A stretch of DNA of 64,000 bases. It comes from Denitrovibrio acetiphilus DSM 12809. GTDB taxonomy: Bacteria; Chrysiogenota; Deferribacteres; Deferribacterales; Geovibrionaceae. The stretch covers positions 248,001 to 312,000 of the forward strand of contig NC_013943.1 in assembly GCF_000025725.1 (NCBI RefSeq), read 5' to 3'. This document shows positions 1-8,845 of the stretch, piece by piece. The position numbers and the translations under genes were made by a program. Position 1 is the first letter of the stretch, and each line of letters opens with the position of its first letter. The notes beneath the pieces were generated by a model that was not told the origin of the DNA, did not search any database, and was given only the letters and a program-made list of their open reading frames with translations.

Positions 1-46
1 CGGTGGTCAGATATAAAAACTGCGTCGTAATATAATATAATCACAG

Positions 47-76
47 GGCTCTGCATTATGGTGCAGAGCCTTTTTT
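47..76 (+). terminator. Rho-independent terminator
   Basis: A perfect 9-bp stem (GGCTCTGCA at 47-55 with its complement at 62-70), a 6-nt loop and six T residues at 71-76. It would end a plus-strand transcript entering from outside the window; the Rrf2 gene that follows is on the opposite strand. Confidence 0.85.
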
Positions 77-89
77 ATGAGTGGATGTG

Positions 90-554
90 TTAGATCATAT
101 AGTCGAATGAGTTGCTGGATGTTTGTCTGGCCTTTTCAGTTTCGCCGATCATGTCTGCCAGAGTGTTTGAAGATAATACGTCTGCCAATCGTTCGGAAAT
201 CTTTGTCAGGATAAGTCTGGTTCCGCAAAGTTCATAATCCCTGCACTGGTCGCATTTTTTCTCGCCTGTTTCATGGACTGCGCAGGGGATCAGTGCGATA
301 TTACCTTCCAAAGCCGAGATTATATCTTTCAGGTTTATCTCATTTGGAGCTAACGCCAGTTTATAGCCTCCCCCTTTGCCTATCCTGCTGGTCAGGAACC
401 CTTCGTTTTTGAGCGTGAGCAGTATTGTTTCCAGAAATTTTTTTGGTATTCCTTCATTTTCAGCTATGACAGAAATCATAACGTTTCCTTGATTGTGACT
501 TTCTGCAAGATATTGAAGAGCTTTGAGTGCATAAACAGTTTTCATAGAAAACAT
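90..554 (-). CDS. Rrf2-family transcriptional regulator, cysteine-bearing
   Basis: A 154-residue Rrf2-type winged-helix regulator. The N-terminal half has the family pattern: YALKALQYLA, then a recognition region with IPKKFLETILLTLKNEGF, then the wing SRIGKGGGYKLA. The C-terminal half holds four cysteines in about 20 residues (PCAVHETGEKKC, then DQC and ELCG). This is the usual place for an Fe-S cluster in Rrf2 proteins such as IscR, NsrR or RsrR. Sensing of iron-sulfur status, NO or redox state is therefore likely, but the spacing does not identify the ligand. The gene is monocistronic with its own promoter region at about 560-860. No isc or suf genes lie in the window, so targets cannot be inferred. 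Confidence 0.85.
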   Translation of the reverse strand: MFSMKTVYALKALQYLAESHNQGNVMISVIAENEGIPKKFLETILLTLKNEGFLTSRIGKGGGYKLALAPNEINLKDIISALEGNIALIPCAVHETGEKKCDQCRDYELCGTRLILTKISERLADVLSSNTLADMIGETEKARQTSSNSFDYMI

Positions 555-864
555 GGCTGATCCCCCCCCCTCCGTTTTTTGTAAAAAAGGATATCTAAAT
601 GCTCGGTTGTTCAGCCGAAGATAGACAAACCTATTGAATAATCCTATATAACTATAGATGTACTAGAGAATATTTCAACCAAAATTTTGACAAGTACAAT
701 CAGGTATGAAAATACTTATTGCCTACTGTTTAGCCGGATAAAAATCTCGGGTGATGATTAAGCCGGAAGAGTATAGCATTTCAATTTATGAGAAAAAGCG
801 GGAGCTGGGAAGGCAAAAGAGAATAAAACAACTGACAGCAATATGATTGGCTGTTTTCGCACTT

Positions 865-1584
865 TCAGTCCGACAGATAAAATTCCACAGTTGAGACTAC
901 CCGGAGTTTTTTGATATGAGGGGTGTTACGGTCTCTGTCATAGATGGTGAACTGCCCCTGCGATGCCGATTTGATCTTGCCGAGTCTGCTGCTGGAGTCT
1001 TCGGCAAACTTGGTTGCGACTTCTCGTGCTTTATTAGTAGCTTCCTCTATCATGGCGGGCTTGACTTCATTAAGCCTCGTGAACAGATATTCGATTCTGT
1101 TGTCGTAATTGTTCCCTGTGAGAGCGATACCGGCTTTGCCGAGCTCGCCTATACGGTTCATTACTTCACGGACTTGTGCGACATTCTTGCTGTAAACTGT
1201 AACAGTTCTTGTTGAGGTATATCTGAACTCAGGAGTCTTTTCGCTGCCGTACATGTTTGCTGTTTTGTCTGTTACAGATGCCAGAGATATTGATATCTCT
1301 TCTGTGGGGACCCCTTGCGATATCAGGAACTGTTTGATCTTGTCAGCGTCGGAGTCCAGCGAAGAATATATGCCTTTCAGTGTATTGTCAGCCACAGTGA
1401 ACTGTATCGGCCATATTATTATGTCTGCCGGGAATTCCTTTTGCGATAAACCTTTTACTTTTACTGTTCGTTCGTATTCTTTAATCTTTACTGCTGAGCT
1501 GCCCAGTGTATAGCCAAGGAAAGCAAGCCCAAGAAATATAAATATGCCGAGAATAAAAGCCTCTTTGCTTCTTGCCCTATTCAT
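865..1584 (-). CDS. SIMPL domain (DUF541) exported protein
   Basis: A 239-residue protein with an N-terminal membrane anchor or uncleaved signal (about residues 9-29) followed by a SIMPL/DUF541 domain to the C-terminus. The typical features are the strand VKVKGLSQKEFPADIIIWPIQF near the start of the domain, TSTRTVTVYSKN in the middle and a final beta strand. Relatives such as E. coli YggE are periplasmic and linked to oxidative stress resistance; the biochemical role is not settled. It lies 43 nt downstream of the TIGR03545-type gene on the same strand and may be cotranscribed with it. Family assignment is good; function is unknown. Confidence 0.8.
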   Translation of the reverse strand: MNRARSKEAFILGIFIFLGLAFLGYTLGSSAVKIKEYERTVKVKGLSQKEFPADIIIWPIQFTVADNTLKGIYSSLDSDADKIKQFLISQGVPTEEISISLASVTDKTANMYGSEKTPEFRYTSTRTVTVYSKNVAQVREVMNRIGELGKAGIALTGNNYDNRIEYLFTRLNEVKPAMIEEATNKAREVATKFAEDSSSRLGKIKSASQGQFTIYDRDRNTPHIKKLRVVSTVEFYLSD

Positions 1585-1627
1585 AGTGTTTTACCTCATT
1601 ATGTGGTTGATAACATATTAAATGTGA

Positions 1628-3460
1628 TCAGAAGGGGAATTTGCTTTTGAGTTTATCCAGAGCGCCTGATCCTGCCTGACCTGAGATTGCTTTTTTGATC
1701 AGGTTGTTTTTTTCGGCGGCGTTGCTGTTTAAACCTGTGAGCTCTTTGAGCTTCAACTTGCTGGAGTCATTGAGAGATAAGCCGGCTATAGCATTTTCTG
1801 AGCCTGCAAATATTTTTGTCATCTCTTCGTTATAGCGTTTCTGTATCTCTCCATTAACCTTCTGAATCTGTTTGGTCAGATACCCTTTGATGTTTCTGCT
1901 GATTATGTCTTGAAGGTTTGTGGATATGTTTATGCTGTAGTTGTCGAGAGTCCCCGATGCGGACAGGTCGGCTGTGAAGTTGTCTACTTTGCCGATGGCG
2001 GAATCCAGAAGCTCCGCAAGTTTACTGTCCATGTTTTCGCTGTTTATATCGATCCCTATCAGCGGACTGGTAAGCCTTATGTCGAGGGTAAAATCCTCGC
2101 CTGTTCCTTTTATCTGCCCCTGCATATCAATATTACCGGAAACACCTTTCAGAGAATTGTTGTCAGAAGGGTGTATAATATCTGAGATGGGATACCCTGA
2201 TGCGCTTATTTGCAGATATGTACTTATTGCGTTTTCAACAACACCGACCTGACCTCCGAGAGTGAAGAATGGGGTTGTGCCTGATGATTTTAAGAGTTTC
2301 AGGTCAATATCATAAGGCTTGTATGTAATATCCGTGCTCAGGTTTTTGATGTTGCCTGTAAGGATATCTCCGTTTTTTGTAGAACCGTTCAGATACATGT
2401 TTTTAATGTAGACTCTTGGTGTTTCGCCAGATTTACGAAAGTACACATAGGTGCCTTTTTCAGATACACGTTTGACTGTTTCAGGTTTAGCTTCGCCTTT
2501 CTCCGGTCTGGGTATCATGTGCTGATATTTACGGTAGAGCGCAACTGATTTGGTTAGTGTATCGGTCAGATTTTTTCCAATCAGTTCCTGTACGATAGCT
2601 TTTGCGTCAACAGGGTTGGAATCAGCAGACATCAGGAGATCCTTTGGTGCTTTCTGTGACATTTTCTTCAGGTTTGACAGCTCATTGCTGATGTTGCTCT
2701 GTTCCATACTGAGTTCTTTTACCAGACGGTCTGTCTCGTTTTTCTTTGCCTGAACCTGTTTTATGAATGCCTGCACAGTTTCTGCATCCTTTTTTGCTTT
2801 CAGAATGTCTGCCGGAAAGTTATATGATTCAACATCAATTTTTTGAATTATTTCATAAGTTGCTTTCAGTTCTGCTGTATCAGCGGCTTTGGCTATTTTG
2901 CTATTCCACATAGCCGCTTTCTCTTTTGCCAGAGACCCCAGACGTCTTGCCTCTTTAACTGCCGGTATTTTTTCAATATCTATCGCTGTTGAGATGTCTA
3001 TATCTTTGAGCTTTGAAAATATATTATTTGTTTCAGTTTTACTTGTCTCATTGTTTGCTGTTTCTGTTTCTTTCGATTTTGCCAGTGCTCCGCTGGTTTT
3101 GCGTTCGGTGTCCAGCTCCAGTCCGTCAATGGAGAAATTGTCAATGGTAACGTGCTTTTTCAGCAGAGGGGCTGCTTCTATGTCCAGTTTGGCACTGTTA
3201 AAGGTGAAGAGGTTCCGCATCGGTTTTTCTCTATCAGTCCATGACAGGTTGTCAAGTGTTACAGAAGTTTTGGTAAGGTCAGTTTCAAGGGAGTCCAGTT
3301 CGACTTTAGCTCTGTTAATTGTTTCTGATGAAACGATAAAAGCCTTTTTTAGCAGGCTGTCCATGAAAACCAGTATAAAAACTGCTATAAGCGATATGAC
3401 CGCCAGCCATATAATAAGTCCTTTTATTCTGAATAATGATATAAGCTTACGCATGTGCAC
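1628..3460 (-). CDS. TIGR03545-family membrane-anchored protein
   Basis: A 610-residue protein with one N-terminal transmembrane helix (about residues 14-32) and a long periplasmic part. The part contains a Lys/Glu-rich probable coiled coil (about residues 210-275), then beta-rich sequence resembling AsmA-like outer-membrane-biogenesis proteins (for example TGNIKNLSTDITYKPYDIDL). Length and pairing with the adjacent short membrane protein match the TIGR03545/TIGR03546 pair, known only from bacteria with outer membranes. The start overlaps the end of the upstream partner by 14 nt, so the two are translationally coupled. Function is unknown; a role in envelope lipid or outer-membrane assembly is only a suggestion. 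Confidence 0.8.
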   Translation of the reverse strand: MHMRKLISLFRIKGLIIWLAVISLIAVFILVFMDSLLKKAFIVSSETINRAKVELDSLETDLTKTSVTLDNLSWTDREKPMRNLFTFNSAKLDIEAAPLLKKHVTIDNFSIDGLELDTERKTSGALAKSKETETANNETSKTETNNIFSKLKDIDISTAIDIEKIPAVKEARRLGSLAKEKAAMWNSKIAKAADTAELKATYEIIQKIDVESYNFPADILKAKKDAETVQAFIKQVQAKKNETDRLVKELSMEQSNISNELSNLKKMSQKAPKDLLMSADSNPVDAKAIVQELIGKNLTDTLTKSVALYRKYQHMIPRPEKGEAKPETVKRVSEKGTYVYFRKSGETPRVYIKNMYLNGSTKNGDILTGNIKNLSTDITYKPYDIDLKLLKSSGTTPFFTLGGQVGVVENAISTYLQISASGYPISDIIHPSDNNSLKGVSGNIDMQGQIKGTGEDFTLDIRLTSPLIGIDINSENMDSKLAELLDSAIGKVDNFTADLSASGTLDNYSINISTNLQDIISRNIKGYLTKQIQKVNGEIQKRYNEEMTKIFAGSENAIAGLSLNDSSKLKLKELTGLNSNAAEKNNLIKKAISGQAGSGALDKLKSKFPF

Positions 3461-3986
3461 CGTTCCCTAAAAGGTCGTAAGCCTTTTTGAGCCATATGAA
3501 TATTTTTGAATTTGCAACAGCCTTGTACCATCTGCTTTTTTCTATTTTATCTTTCAGATCCTTTCTGTAGCGGAATACAAAGTATCTGACGCCTGCAAAC
3601 ATGGGAATGAAAAGCAGTAGTGAAACTATCAGGCTGCCGAGTGTGTACGTGTTGTTCAGGTCTGAGAACTGCATTAAAGGCAGATCGAAGAATCCCGTCC
3701 AGAAGGGGATCAGTCTGGGGGAATCTGCTAAAAGATAATACCCCAGCTTGTCAGCAACAGGTGCAACTACGTATCCGGGGATAAAAAGTATTGTAAAACC
3801 AAGCACAGCACTGCGGAAACTGACAGCCGTTACTGTAATAAGCAGTAATACTATCAGGTTATGAGGAGAAAACAGTGGTGTTAAAGCCATTATTGCGCCC
3901 AGACAGAACCCGAATGCGACCTGATTTGGGGTCTCTTCGCTGCTGAGTATCTGAAGAACTTTTAATATTATTTTCCATATAATCAT
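3447..3986 (-). CDS. TIGR03546-family membrane protein (DUF2062-like)
   Basis: A 179-residue integral membrane protein with about four hydrophobic segments. It carries the SxETPNQVAFGFCLGAIMALTP motif near the N-terminus that is typical of the DUF2062/TIGR03546 group. It is the upstream member of the two-gene pair with the TIGR03545-type protein and overlaps it by 14 nt. Its own promoter lies in the 3987-4330 intergenic stretch. No enzymatic residues are evident. Confidence 0.8.
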   Translation of the reverse strand: MIIWKIILKVLQILSSEETPNQVAFGFCLGAIMALTPLFSPHNLIVLLLITVTAVSFRSAVLGFTILFIPGYVVAPVADKLGYYLLADSPRLIPFWTGFFDLPLMQFSDLNNTYTLGSLIVSLLLFIPMFAGVRYFVFRYRKDLKDKIEKSRWYKAVANSKIFIWLKKAYDLLGNGAHA

Positions 3987-4210
3987 ACTTTATTGTATCA
4001 CATGCATATAATAGAAACGATATTATTTTGTTTGTATTTAATGTGAGAATTCACATAAGCTGTCCACCTCTCAGTCAGCCGGTGATAATTTAAAGTTCTG
4101 AAAATATAGTTTATGTGAGATGCAATTTGCTACTTATTCATTTAAGGCAGGTACTGCTCCTTTCCAATATTATTAGATTTCATTATAACACGTATAGCAG
4201 GGCAACAGGT

Positions 4211-4224
4211 TATCTGATCAGATA
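4211..4224. promoter_or_regulatory. Perfect 14-nt palindrome, possible operator
   Basis: TATCTGATCAGATA is its own reverse complement. It sits in the divergent intergenic region between the TIGR03546 gene and the iron-permease stump, about 40 nt upstream of the latter's -35 box. Apart from this palindrome and the Fur-type promoter, nothing else is visible in 3987-4330. Confidence 0.3.
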
Positions 4225-4263
4225 CATTGTGTGAAAGCACTGTAAAAATGCACCAAAGAGTGC

Positions 4264-4316
4264 TTGACAAAAGTAAATTATAGATAGACTATTTGTCGAT
4301 ATTGATAATCAATATC
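4264..4316 (+). promoter_or_regulatory. Fur-controlled promoter (Fur box at 4298-4316)
   Basis: A perfect -35 box TTGACA (4264-4269), a weak -10 about 17 nt later (4287-4292), and a 9-1-9 palindrome GATATTGATAATCAATATC at 4298-4316. The palindrome matches 17 of 19 bases of the classical Fur consensus and is perfectly symmetric. It covers the expected transcription start, an arrangement typical of Fur repression. The gene downstream is a truncated ferri-siderophore permease, which fits iron control. Confidence 0.75.
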
Positions 4317-4330
4317 TGGCGGGTCATTTA

Positions 4331-4642
4331 ATGAAGATTTTTATTTTAACATTGTTGCTGGTAATTCTTGGTTTTGCTTCTCTCTTTCTGGGATTCACAG
4401 ATATCTCTGTTATGGACTTATTTTCTATGACAGACAGACAGGCGCTTGTTATGGTTGTCAGCAGGATACCGAGGCTTGCAGCGGTCGTCATAACAGGGGC
4501 ATCCATGAGTATATGCGGTGTTATTATGCAGCAGGTGACTCATAACAAATTTGTCTCTCCGACCACAGCCGGCACGATGGATGCGCAAAGCAGAAATCTG
4601 GTATCTTTGACTCAGAGTCAAGTGCGGATAGATTCTCATTAG
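4331..4642 (+). pseudogene. FecCD-type ferri-siderophore ABC permease, 5' fragment
   Basis: The first about 80 residues match the N-terminus of BtuC/FecCD permeases of the FatD/CeuB type. They include a first transmembrane helix, DLFSMTDRQALVMVVSRIPRLAAVVITGASMS and the hallmark GVIMQQVTHNKFVSPTTAGTMD. Homology stops at about nt 4580, where unrelated codons lead to a stop at 4642. Full-length family members are about 310-330 residues, so roughly three quarters of the protein is missing and it cannot form a transporter. No partner permease, ATPase or receptor follows. Sequence at 4580-4800 has no recognisable gene. A deletion or an old mobile-element event probably removed an iron-uptake operon and left its Fur-type promoter. 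Confidence 0.75.
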
Positions 4643-4801
4643 TGCTCTTTTTATGTGGCAATGGGAGCTGTGCCAATGCTAGCGCACTGATTCGTCTATT
4701 ACCAGCTATAAAAGTTGGACTTAGTTTTTCAATTCAGGTTCTGAATTAATATGCAAAAAAGTGGGGTAGTCTCAGTTAATTCAATTATTATCTAACAAAG
4801 G

Positions 4802-6151
4802 CTACTTTCTTAAGCGTCTGCTTAAAGTTGACTGAGATATCCCTATCATAGCGGCAGCTTTGGTCTGGTTATTCCCTGCCAGCTTCATGGCATCACAAAT
4901 AAGCTGATCTATGACTTCGTCAACTTTTGGTAATGGACTATCATTAAGATCAATTTTTGTTTCATTGGATGTCAGGTAACTTTGCAGGTCTTTTGCCTGA
5001 ATTTTATTTTGAGTACGTGCCAGCACGTCAAAGCATATTGCTCTTAATTGACGCGTATTTCCGGGGAAAGAATAGGCGCTAATTAAATCCAGAGCATCCT
5101 GAGTTATTTCAGGGACACTTCTCTGGAACTCTTGTGATGCCTGACTGATAAAATGATGAAACAAAATCTGAATATCCTCAGGCCTTTCCCTCAGAGGAGG
5201 TATATGTACAAAGTGAGTGTTCAGTCTGTAATACAAATCCTGACGAAACTCGCCCGCTCTGCATTTGTCCTCCAGATTTTGATTTGTGGCAAAGATCAGT
5301 CTTGCGCGGGACTTAGAAGCCGCATCAGACCCAAGCTGCTGATATTCTCCATCCTGTGCAAGATATAAAAGCTTCACCTGAAGAGTATTTGGAAGATCAC
5401 CTATTTCATCAAGGAACAATGTTCCGTCATCTGCCTTTTGTATGGCTCCCGGGCGGTTTGAATCGGCACCTGTAAAGGCACCTTTCCTGTGCCCGAAAAG
5501 CGTGTCAGAGAAAGCATGATCATCAAGACCGCTCACGTTTATAGACACAAAAGGTCTGCCCGGGCGGGACAGTTCCGCCGTTGCTTTGGCGAGTACGCCT
5601 TTTCCAACACCACTTTCACCTGTTATCAGTATTGGGTAAGGGCTGACTGCTAAGGCTGTCAGATATTTAAATACCGAATGCATACGGCTACTCTTAGTAA
5701 TGAAATCCTTAAACACAGGGAATTCCTCACTAATAGAAAACAGTCCGTCTTTCAGCGCATGGTTTTCTTTTTCAAGCTGATGTATTTTTATAATGCGTTT
5801 AATATTACTTATCAGTTCTTCTATGAGAGATGTTTTCACCATATAGTCCATAGCTCCCAGCTTTCCGCAATTCAGCGCCATATGGATATCGTTCACCCCT
5901 GTCATAATTATCACGGGCAGATGAGGAAATTTCTGTTTGATCCTGTGCAGCACATCTTTTCCAGAGACATCTCCGAGCATTAAATCCAGGAAAACCAGGT
6001 CTGTATCTTCCTTTTCTAAGATATCAAAAACTTCGTCTTCTCTTTGAGCGGTGCGTATATTTTCAGATGAGGTAATATCATATTGCAAAAGCGTCCGTCT
6101 GAAAGAGACAAGCCAGTCCCTTTCGTCATCTACCAGAAGGATTGATGTCAT
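4802..6151 (-). CDS. NtrC-family sigma-54-dependent response regulator
   Basis: A 449-residue regulator with three domains. The receiver (about 1-120) has acidic residues D8/D9 and phospho-acceptor D56. The AAA+ activator domain (about 150-375) has Walker A GESGVGKG (178-185), the sigma-54-contacting GAFTGA loop (224-229) and Walker B LFLDEIGDL. The C-terminal Fis-type helix-turn-helix ends NNQTKAAAMIGISQSTLSRRLRK. It overlaps the sensor kinase gene by 4 nt (ATGA), so the two form one operon. A near-consensus sigma-54 promoter with upstream palindromes precedes the divergent cytochrome-flavoprotein operon. That operon is its probable target. Confidence 0.92.
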   Translation of the reverse strand: MTSILLVDDERDWLVSFRRTLLQYDITSSENIRTAQREDEVFDILEKEDTDLVFLDLMLGDVSGKDVLHRIKQKFPHLPVIIMTGVNDIHMALNCGKLGAMDYMVKTSLIEELISNIKRIIKIHQLEKENHALKDGLFSISEEFPVFKDFITKSSRMHSVFKYLTALAVSPYPILITGESGVGKGVLAKATAELSRPGRPFVSINVSGLDDHAFSDTLFGHRKGAFTGADSNRPGAIQKADDGTLFLDEIGDLPNTLQVKLLYLAQDGEYQQLGSDAASKSRARLIFATNQNLEDKCRAGEFRQDLYYRLNTHFVHIPPLRERPEDIQILFHHFISQASQEFQRSVPEITQDALDLISAYSFPGNTRQLRAICFDVLARTQNKIQAKDLQSYLTSNETKIDLNDSPLPKVDEVIDQLICDAMKLAGNNQTKAAAMIGISQSTLSRRLRK

Positions 6152-8046
6152 AATGTCTCCTTAGGGAAGAATATTCTGACACGTGTACCTTCCCCTTCTT
6201 CAGAATCCAGGATATAGTGTCCCCAATGTTCTTTTACAATACTGGCGACTATTGACAGCCCCAACCCTGTGCCGTTTTTCCGTGTAGTATAAAATGATTC
6301 AAAAGCTTTCTGCTTCACTTCGGGGCTCATGCCGCAGCCTTCGTCCTCTATTGAAAATACGACATACTTGCCATCTTCAGATTCGCTCAGGCTGCATGTT
6401 ATAGCCTGTTCACTATCGGTAAGGGCGTAGCATGCATTTTGGATCAGGTTGATAATGATCTGCTCTATGTGCTGAGCGTGTCCCCTGACAGGAGCAACCG
6501 GTTCATCTATTCGACAAGTAAAATTTCTGGTGAAGCTCTTGACGAAATACCCCACAAAACGAACAGAATCATTAAGGATAAGTTTCAAATCCACCAGTGC
6601 ATAGGCATCATCACGTTTTTTACTGAATGTTTTGAGATCATTAACAGTGTTTATGATGCGCAGTATATTTTCTGTAATAATTGTATGCGCAGATATCTCT
6701 TCCTGACGTGCATCAATCCAGCTAAGCCCGGCAAAGCGTCTTGATGGATCAGGTGTCTCCAAATTTTTATGTATATCGTTTGAAAGCTTTTGCAGAAAAT
6801 CGATGTTGTGCATGATTAGTCCCGCCGGATTATTAATCTCATGGGCTATATTTGCAGCCATATTTCCCAGTGCAGTCATTCTGTCTAAGACGAGCAGTTC
6901 ATCTCTTTGACGTACTTTTTCAGTAATATTAGAAGCAACAATCAAAAGCGGCTCACTACCTTTTTCCAAAATAATACCCGAGACCTCCCACGTCTCTGTA
7001 TTGTCGAGGAAGAGTTTTGTTTCAAATGATTTGTTTGTGACAATAGCCTGCTCTATCTCATTACTTATCAGCTCAATTTTAAAATTAGCATTGGAAGATG
7101 CCGCATTTGACCACACAGGCATCCCATTTGAATTTATCAGGTAGATTTGCTCAGGCAATACATCCAGAAGCATCTGCAGTAGCCCGGTCAAAGTGTTTAG
7201 GGACGCTGTCTTCTGATGTACTCGCATGTGAAGTGATTTGTTCCATAAAAGCATGAGCAATATAGTGAGAACTACAGTTAGCACAATATGTATCATATAT
7301 TTATGCCACAGAGGCGTGTCCTTCGAGCGTGACCACTTTTTCATTATTTCAAAATAATCACCAGATGCTTTCAGCTCTTCCATCGCGTCATTCAGCCTAG
7401 CATATAGAGCACTATTGGTTTTATTCATTGCAAAGCCATATATAGTTGGAATTATAGGAAAACCACAGATTTTTATCTCATAATGCTTCGGCAGATTTAG
7501 AATAGACGGAAGACTTGCCACAAAAAAATCACCTCTTCCAGCCAGATAATCTTCAACCATATCTATATGGTTTTGATAACTGATAAGATTCAGATTATAT
7601 TCATCTTTATGCTTCTGGAGATAGCTGTCTGTATAGCTTCCCTTCATGAAAAGTACAGTCTTGCCCCTCCAGTCTTCCATACTTTCTATTGGAGGATCGT
7701 CTATCCTGTTCACCGCGTATCTGTATATTACTACAGACTGCTCTATGTATGCGGCAAATTGATCAGCTTCAGGTATCGGGGAAATGCTCATCATGGTGAT
7801 CTCGTTATTTTTCAACTTATAAAGAAGCTCGTCTCGCTCACCTGGGGTGATAGTGTATGTACATCCGGCCTTTTTAGCCATCTGTTTAAGAAGATCGACA
7901 TTCATACCGTGGGGGACGCCATTGTCGTCGATCCATTCATAGGGTTTATATGGGTCAACCCTTAGTCCATAGGTAATATTGCAGCTATCCTGTGCGTACA
8001 CCGCAGCAGAAAGTAGAATAAAAATTAAGATAATTAAATGTTTCAT
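6148..8046 (-). CDS. Sensor histidine kinase with periplasmic solute-binding domain
   Basis: A 632-residue protein. It has a signal peptide (1-18), a family-3 solute-binding domain (about 24-240, opening ITYGLRVDPYKPYEWID), one transmembrane helix (about 249-268), a PAS-like segment (about 290-375), a HisKA domain with phospho-acceptor H402 in NIAHEINNPAG, and a HATPase domain (N-box IINLIQNACYAL, G1 DEGCGMSP, G2 GTGLGLSI). The architecture implies direct binding of a small molecule in the periplasm. The adjacent reductase operon suggests the ligand is that enzyme's electron acceptor, perhaps a dicarboxylate or other unsaturated acid; this is inference. It is transcribed with the response regulator, divergently from the cytochrome gene. 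Confidence 0.92.
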   Translation of the reverse strand: MKHLIILIFILLSAAVYAQDSCNITYGLRVDPYKPYEWIDDNGVPHGMNVDLLKQMAKKAGCTYTITPGERDELLYKLKNNEITMMSISPIPEADQFAAYIEQSVVIYRYAVNRIDDPPIESMEDWRGKTVLFMKGSYTDSYLQKHKDEYNLNLISYQNHIDMVEDYLAGRGDFFVASLPSILNLPKHYEIKICGFPIIPTIYGFAMNKTNSALYARLNDAMEELKASGDYFEIMKKWSRSKDTPLWHKYMIHIVLTVVLTILLMLLWNKSLHMRVHQKTASLNTLTGLLQMLLDVLPEQIYLINSNGMPVWSNAASSNANFKIELISNEIEQAIVTNKSFETKLFLDNTETWEVSGIILEKGSEPLLIVASNITEKVRQRDELLVLDRMTALGNMAANIAHEINNPAGLIMHNIDFLQKLSNDIHKNLETPDPSRRFAGLSWIDARQEEISAHTIITENILRIINTVNDLKTFSKKRDDAYALVDLKLILNDSVRFVGYFVKSFTRNFTCRIDEPVAPVRGHAQHIEQIIINLIQNACYALTDSEQAITCSLSESEDGKYVVFSIEDEGCGMSPEVKQKAFESFYTTRKNGTGLGLSIVASIVKEHWGHYILDSEEGEGTRVRIFFPKETL

Positions 8047-8073
8047 CAGTACTTATAACACATAAAAAAAATG

Positions 8074-8119
8074 AATGCAATTTGCATTAACTATGCAACA
8101 TGCAATGCATTATGCATAG
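8074..8119. promoter_or_regulatory. Clustered TGCA palindromes, probable activator binding sites
   Basis: The divergent region holds a perfect 7-1-7 palindrome (AATGCAA-T-TTGCATT, 8074-8088). Next to it is an interval bounded by CTATGCA (8091-8097) and its complement TGCATAG (8113-8119), with a nested ATGCAATGCAT (8100-8110). They lie about 50-95 nt upstream of the sigma-54 promoter, where NtrC-type activators usually bind. The regulator at 4802-6151 is the obvious candidate. Confidence 0.6.
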
Positions 8120-8169
8120 AAGCTATCATTGTTAGAGTTTAAAATACTAATAGATATGGTCTTATTGTT

Positions 8170-8185
8170 TGGCAATAACTTTGCT
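8170..8185 (+). promoter_or_regulatory. Sigma-54 promoter of the cytochrome-flavoprotein operon
   Basis: TGGCAAT-AACT-TTGCT fits the consensus TGGCACR-N4-TTGCW. The invariant GG (8171-8172) and GC (8183-8184) are correctly spaced. It is about 40 nt upstream of the cytochrome start codon, downstream of palindromic activator sites, and next to a GAFTGA-containing activator gene. Confidence 0.75.
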
Positions 8186-8222
8186 TTATCTGAAACTGAA
8201 ATATTTTTAACAGGAGCAAATT

Positions 8223-8783
8223 ATGCCGAGTATTAAAAAATGCATAGTACCACTGGTTTTGATTTTTGTTCTGACGCTATGCAACGTTGCCATATCAAAG
8301 GGCAATATTCCTACCGAATGGAGCATGGATACGGATTGCACTCTATGCCATACCCACGAGGCAGATACTTTAAAAAATGAAAAATGCCTTATCTACGCTC
8401 ACAGCGATCAAAGCTGCACAGCATGCCATTCACAAGAAAAAAAGCTGGCTGTTTCGCACAGGAAAATGTCTGCAGATACCTCAAAACTGAAACGCCTGAA
8501 AAGAACCACCGTTGATGAGGCGAACTGCATTGCATGTCATGGCGAATGGAAAGACCTTGCCGAACAGACAAAGAATACAACTCTGGTAAAGGACTCTGAG
8601 GGAACAGTTGTCAATCCGCATAGAGTAAGGGCAGACATAAACAAGAAGAATCAGCACGATCTGATTACATGCACAAATTGCCACAGGATGCATACAGAAT
8701 CAAATCTTGCAGAAGCTGCAAACGAGGAATGCCGCACCTGTCACCATAAAGGTGTATACACATGCGGCACTTGCCACGATTAA
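8223..8783 (+). CDS. Periplasmic hexahaem c-type cytochrome (flavocytochrome haem subunit)
   Basis: A 186-residue exported protein with a signal peptide (about 1-26) and six CXXCH haem motifs: CTLCH, CTACH, CIACH, CTNCH, CRTCH, and CGTCH at the C-terminus. Additional histidines between them could be distal ligands. It resembles the cytochrome c3-like haem domain of Shewanella flavocytochrome c, but here haem and flavin parts are separate genes and there are six motifs instead of four. The flavoprotein gene follows 62 nt downstream. The likely role is to pass quinol-derived electrons to that flavoprotein in the periplasm. SD sequence AGGAG precedes the ATG. The gene is controlled by the sigma-54 promoter at 8170. 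Confidence 0.9.
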   Translation: MPSIKKCIVPLVLIFVLTLCNVAISKGNIPTEWSMDTDCTLCHTHEADTLKNEKCLIYAHSDQSCTACHSQEKKLAVSHRKMSADTSKLKRLKRTTVDEANCIACHGEWKDLAEQTKNTTLVKDSEGTVVNPHRVRADINKKNQHDLITCTNCHRMHTESNLAEAANEECRTCHHKGVYTCGTCHD

Positions 8784-8845
8784 ATAGATATATAAGTGGA
8801 ATAGACCTTAAAGGTTTTTTGACAGTAATTGTAAAGGAGATAAAC

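Noticed and set aside
1910-2252. Plus-strand ORFs opposite the TIGR03545 gene
   Set aside because: They have no SD, no family features, and lie opposite a long coherent minus-strand gene.
8762-8845. Longer start for the flavoprotein reading through from the cytochrome end
   Set aside because: The upstream codons overlap the cytochrome C-terminus, have no SD, and would bury the export signal that begins at 8846.
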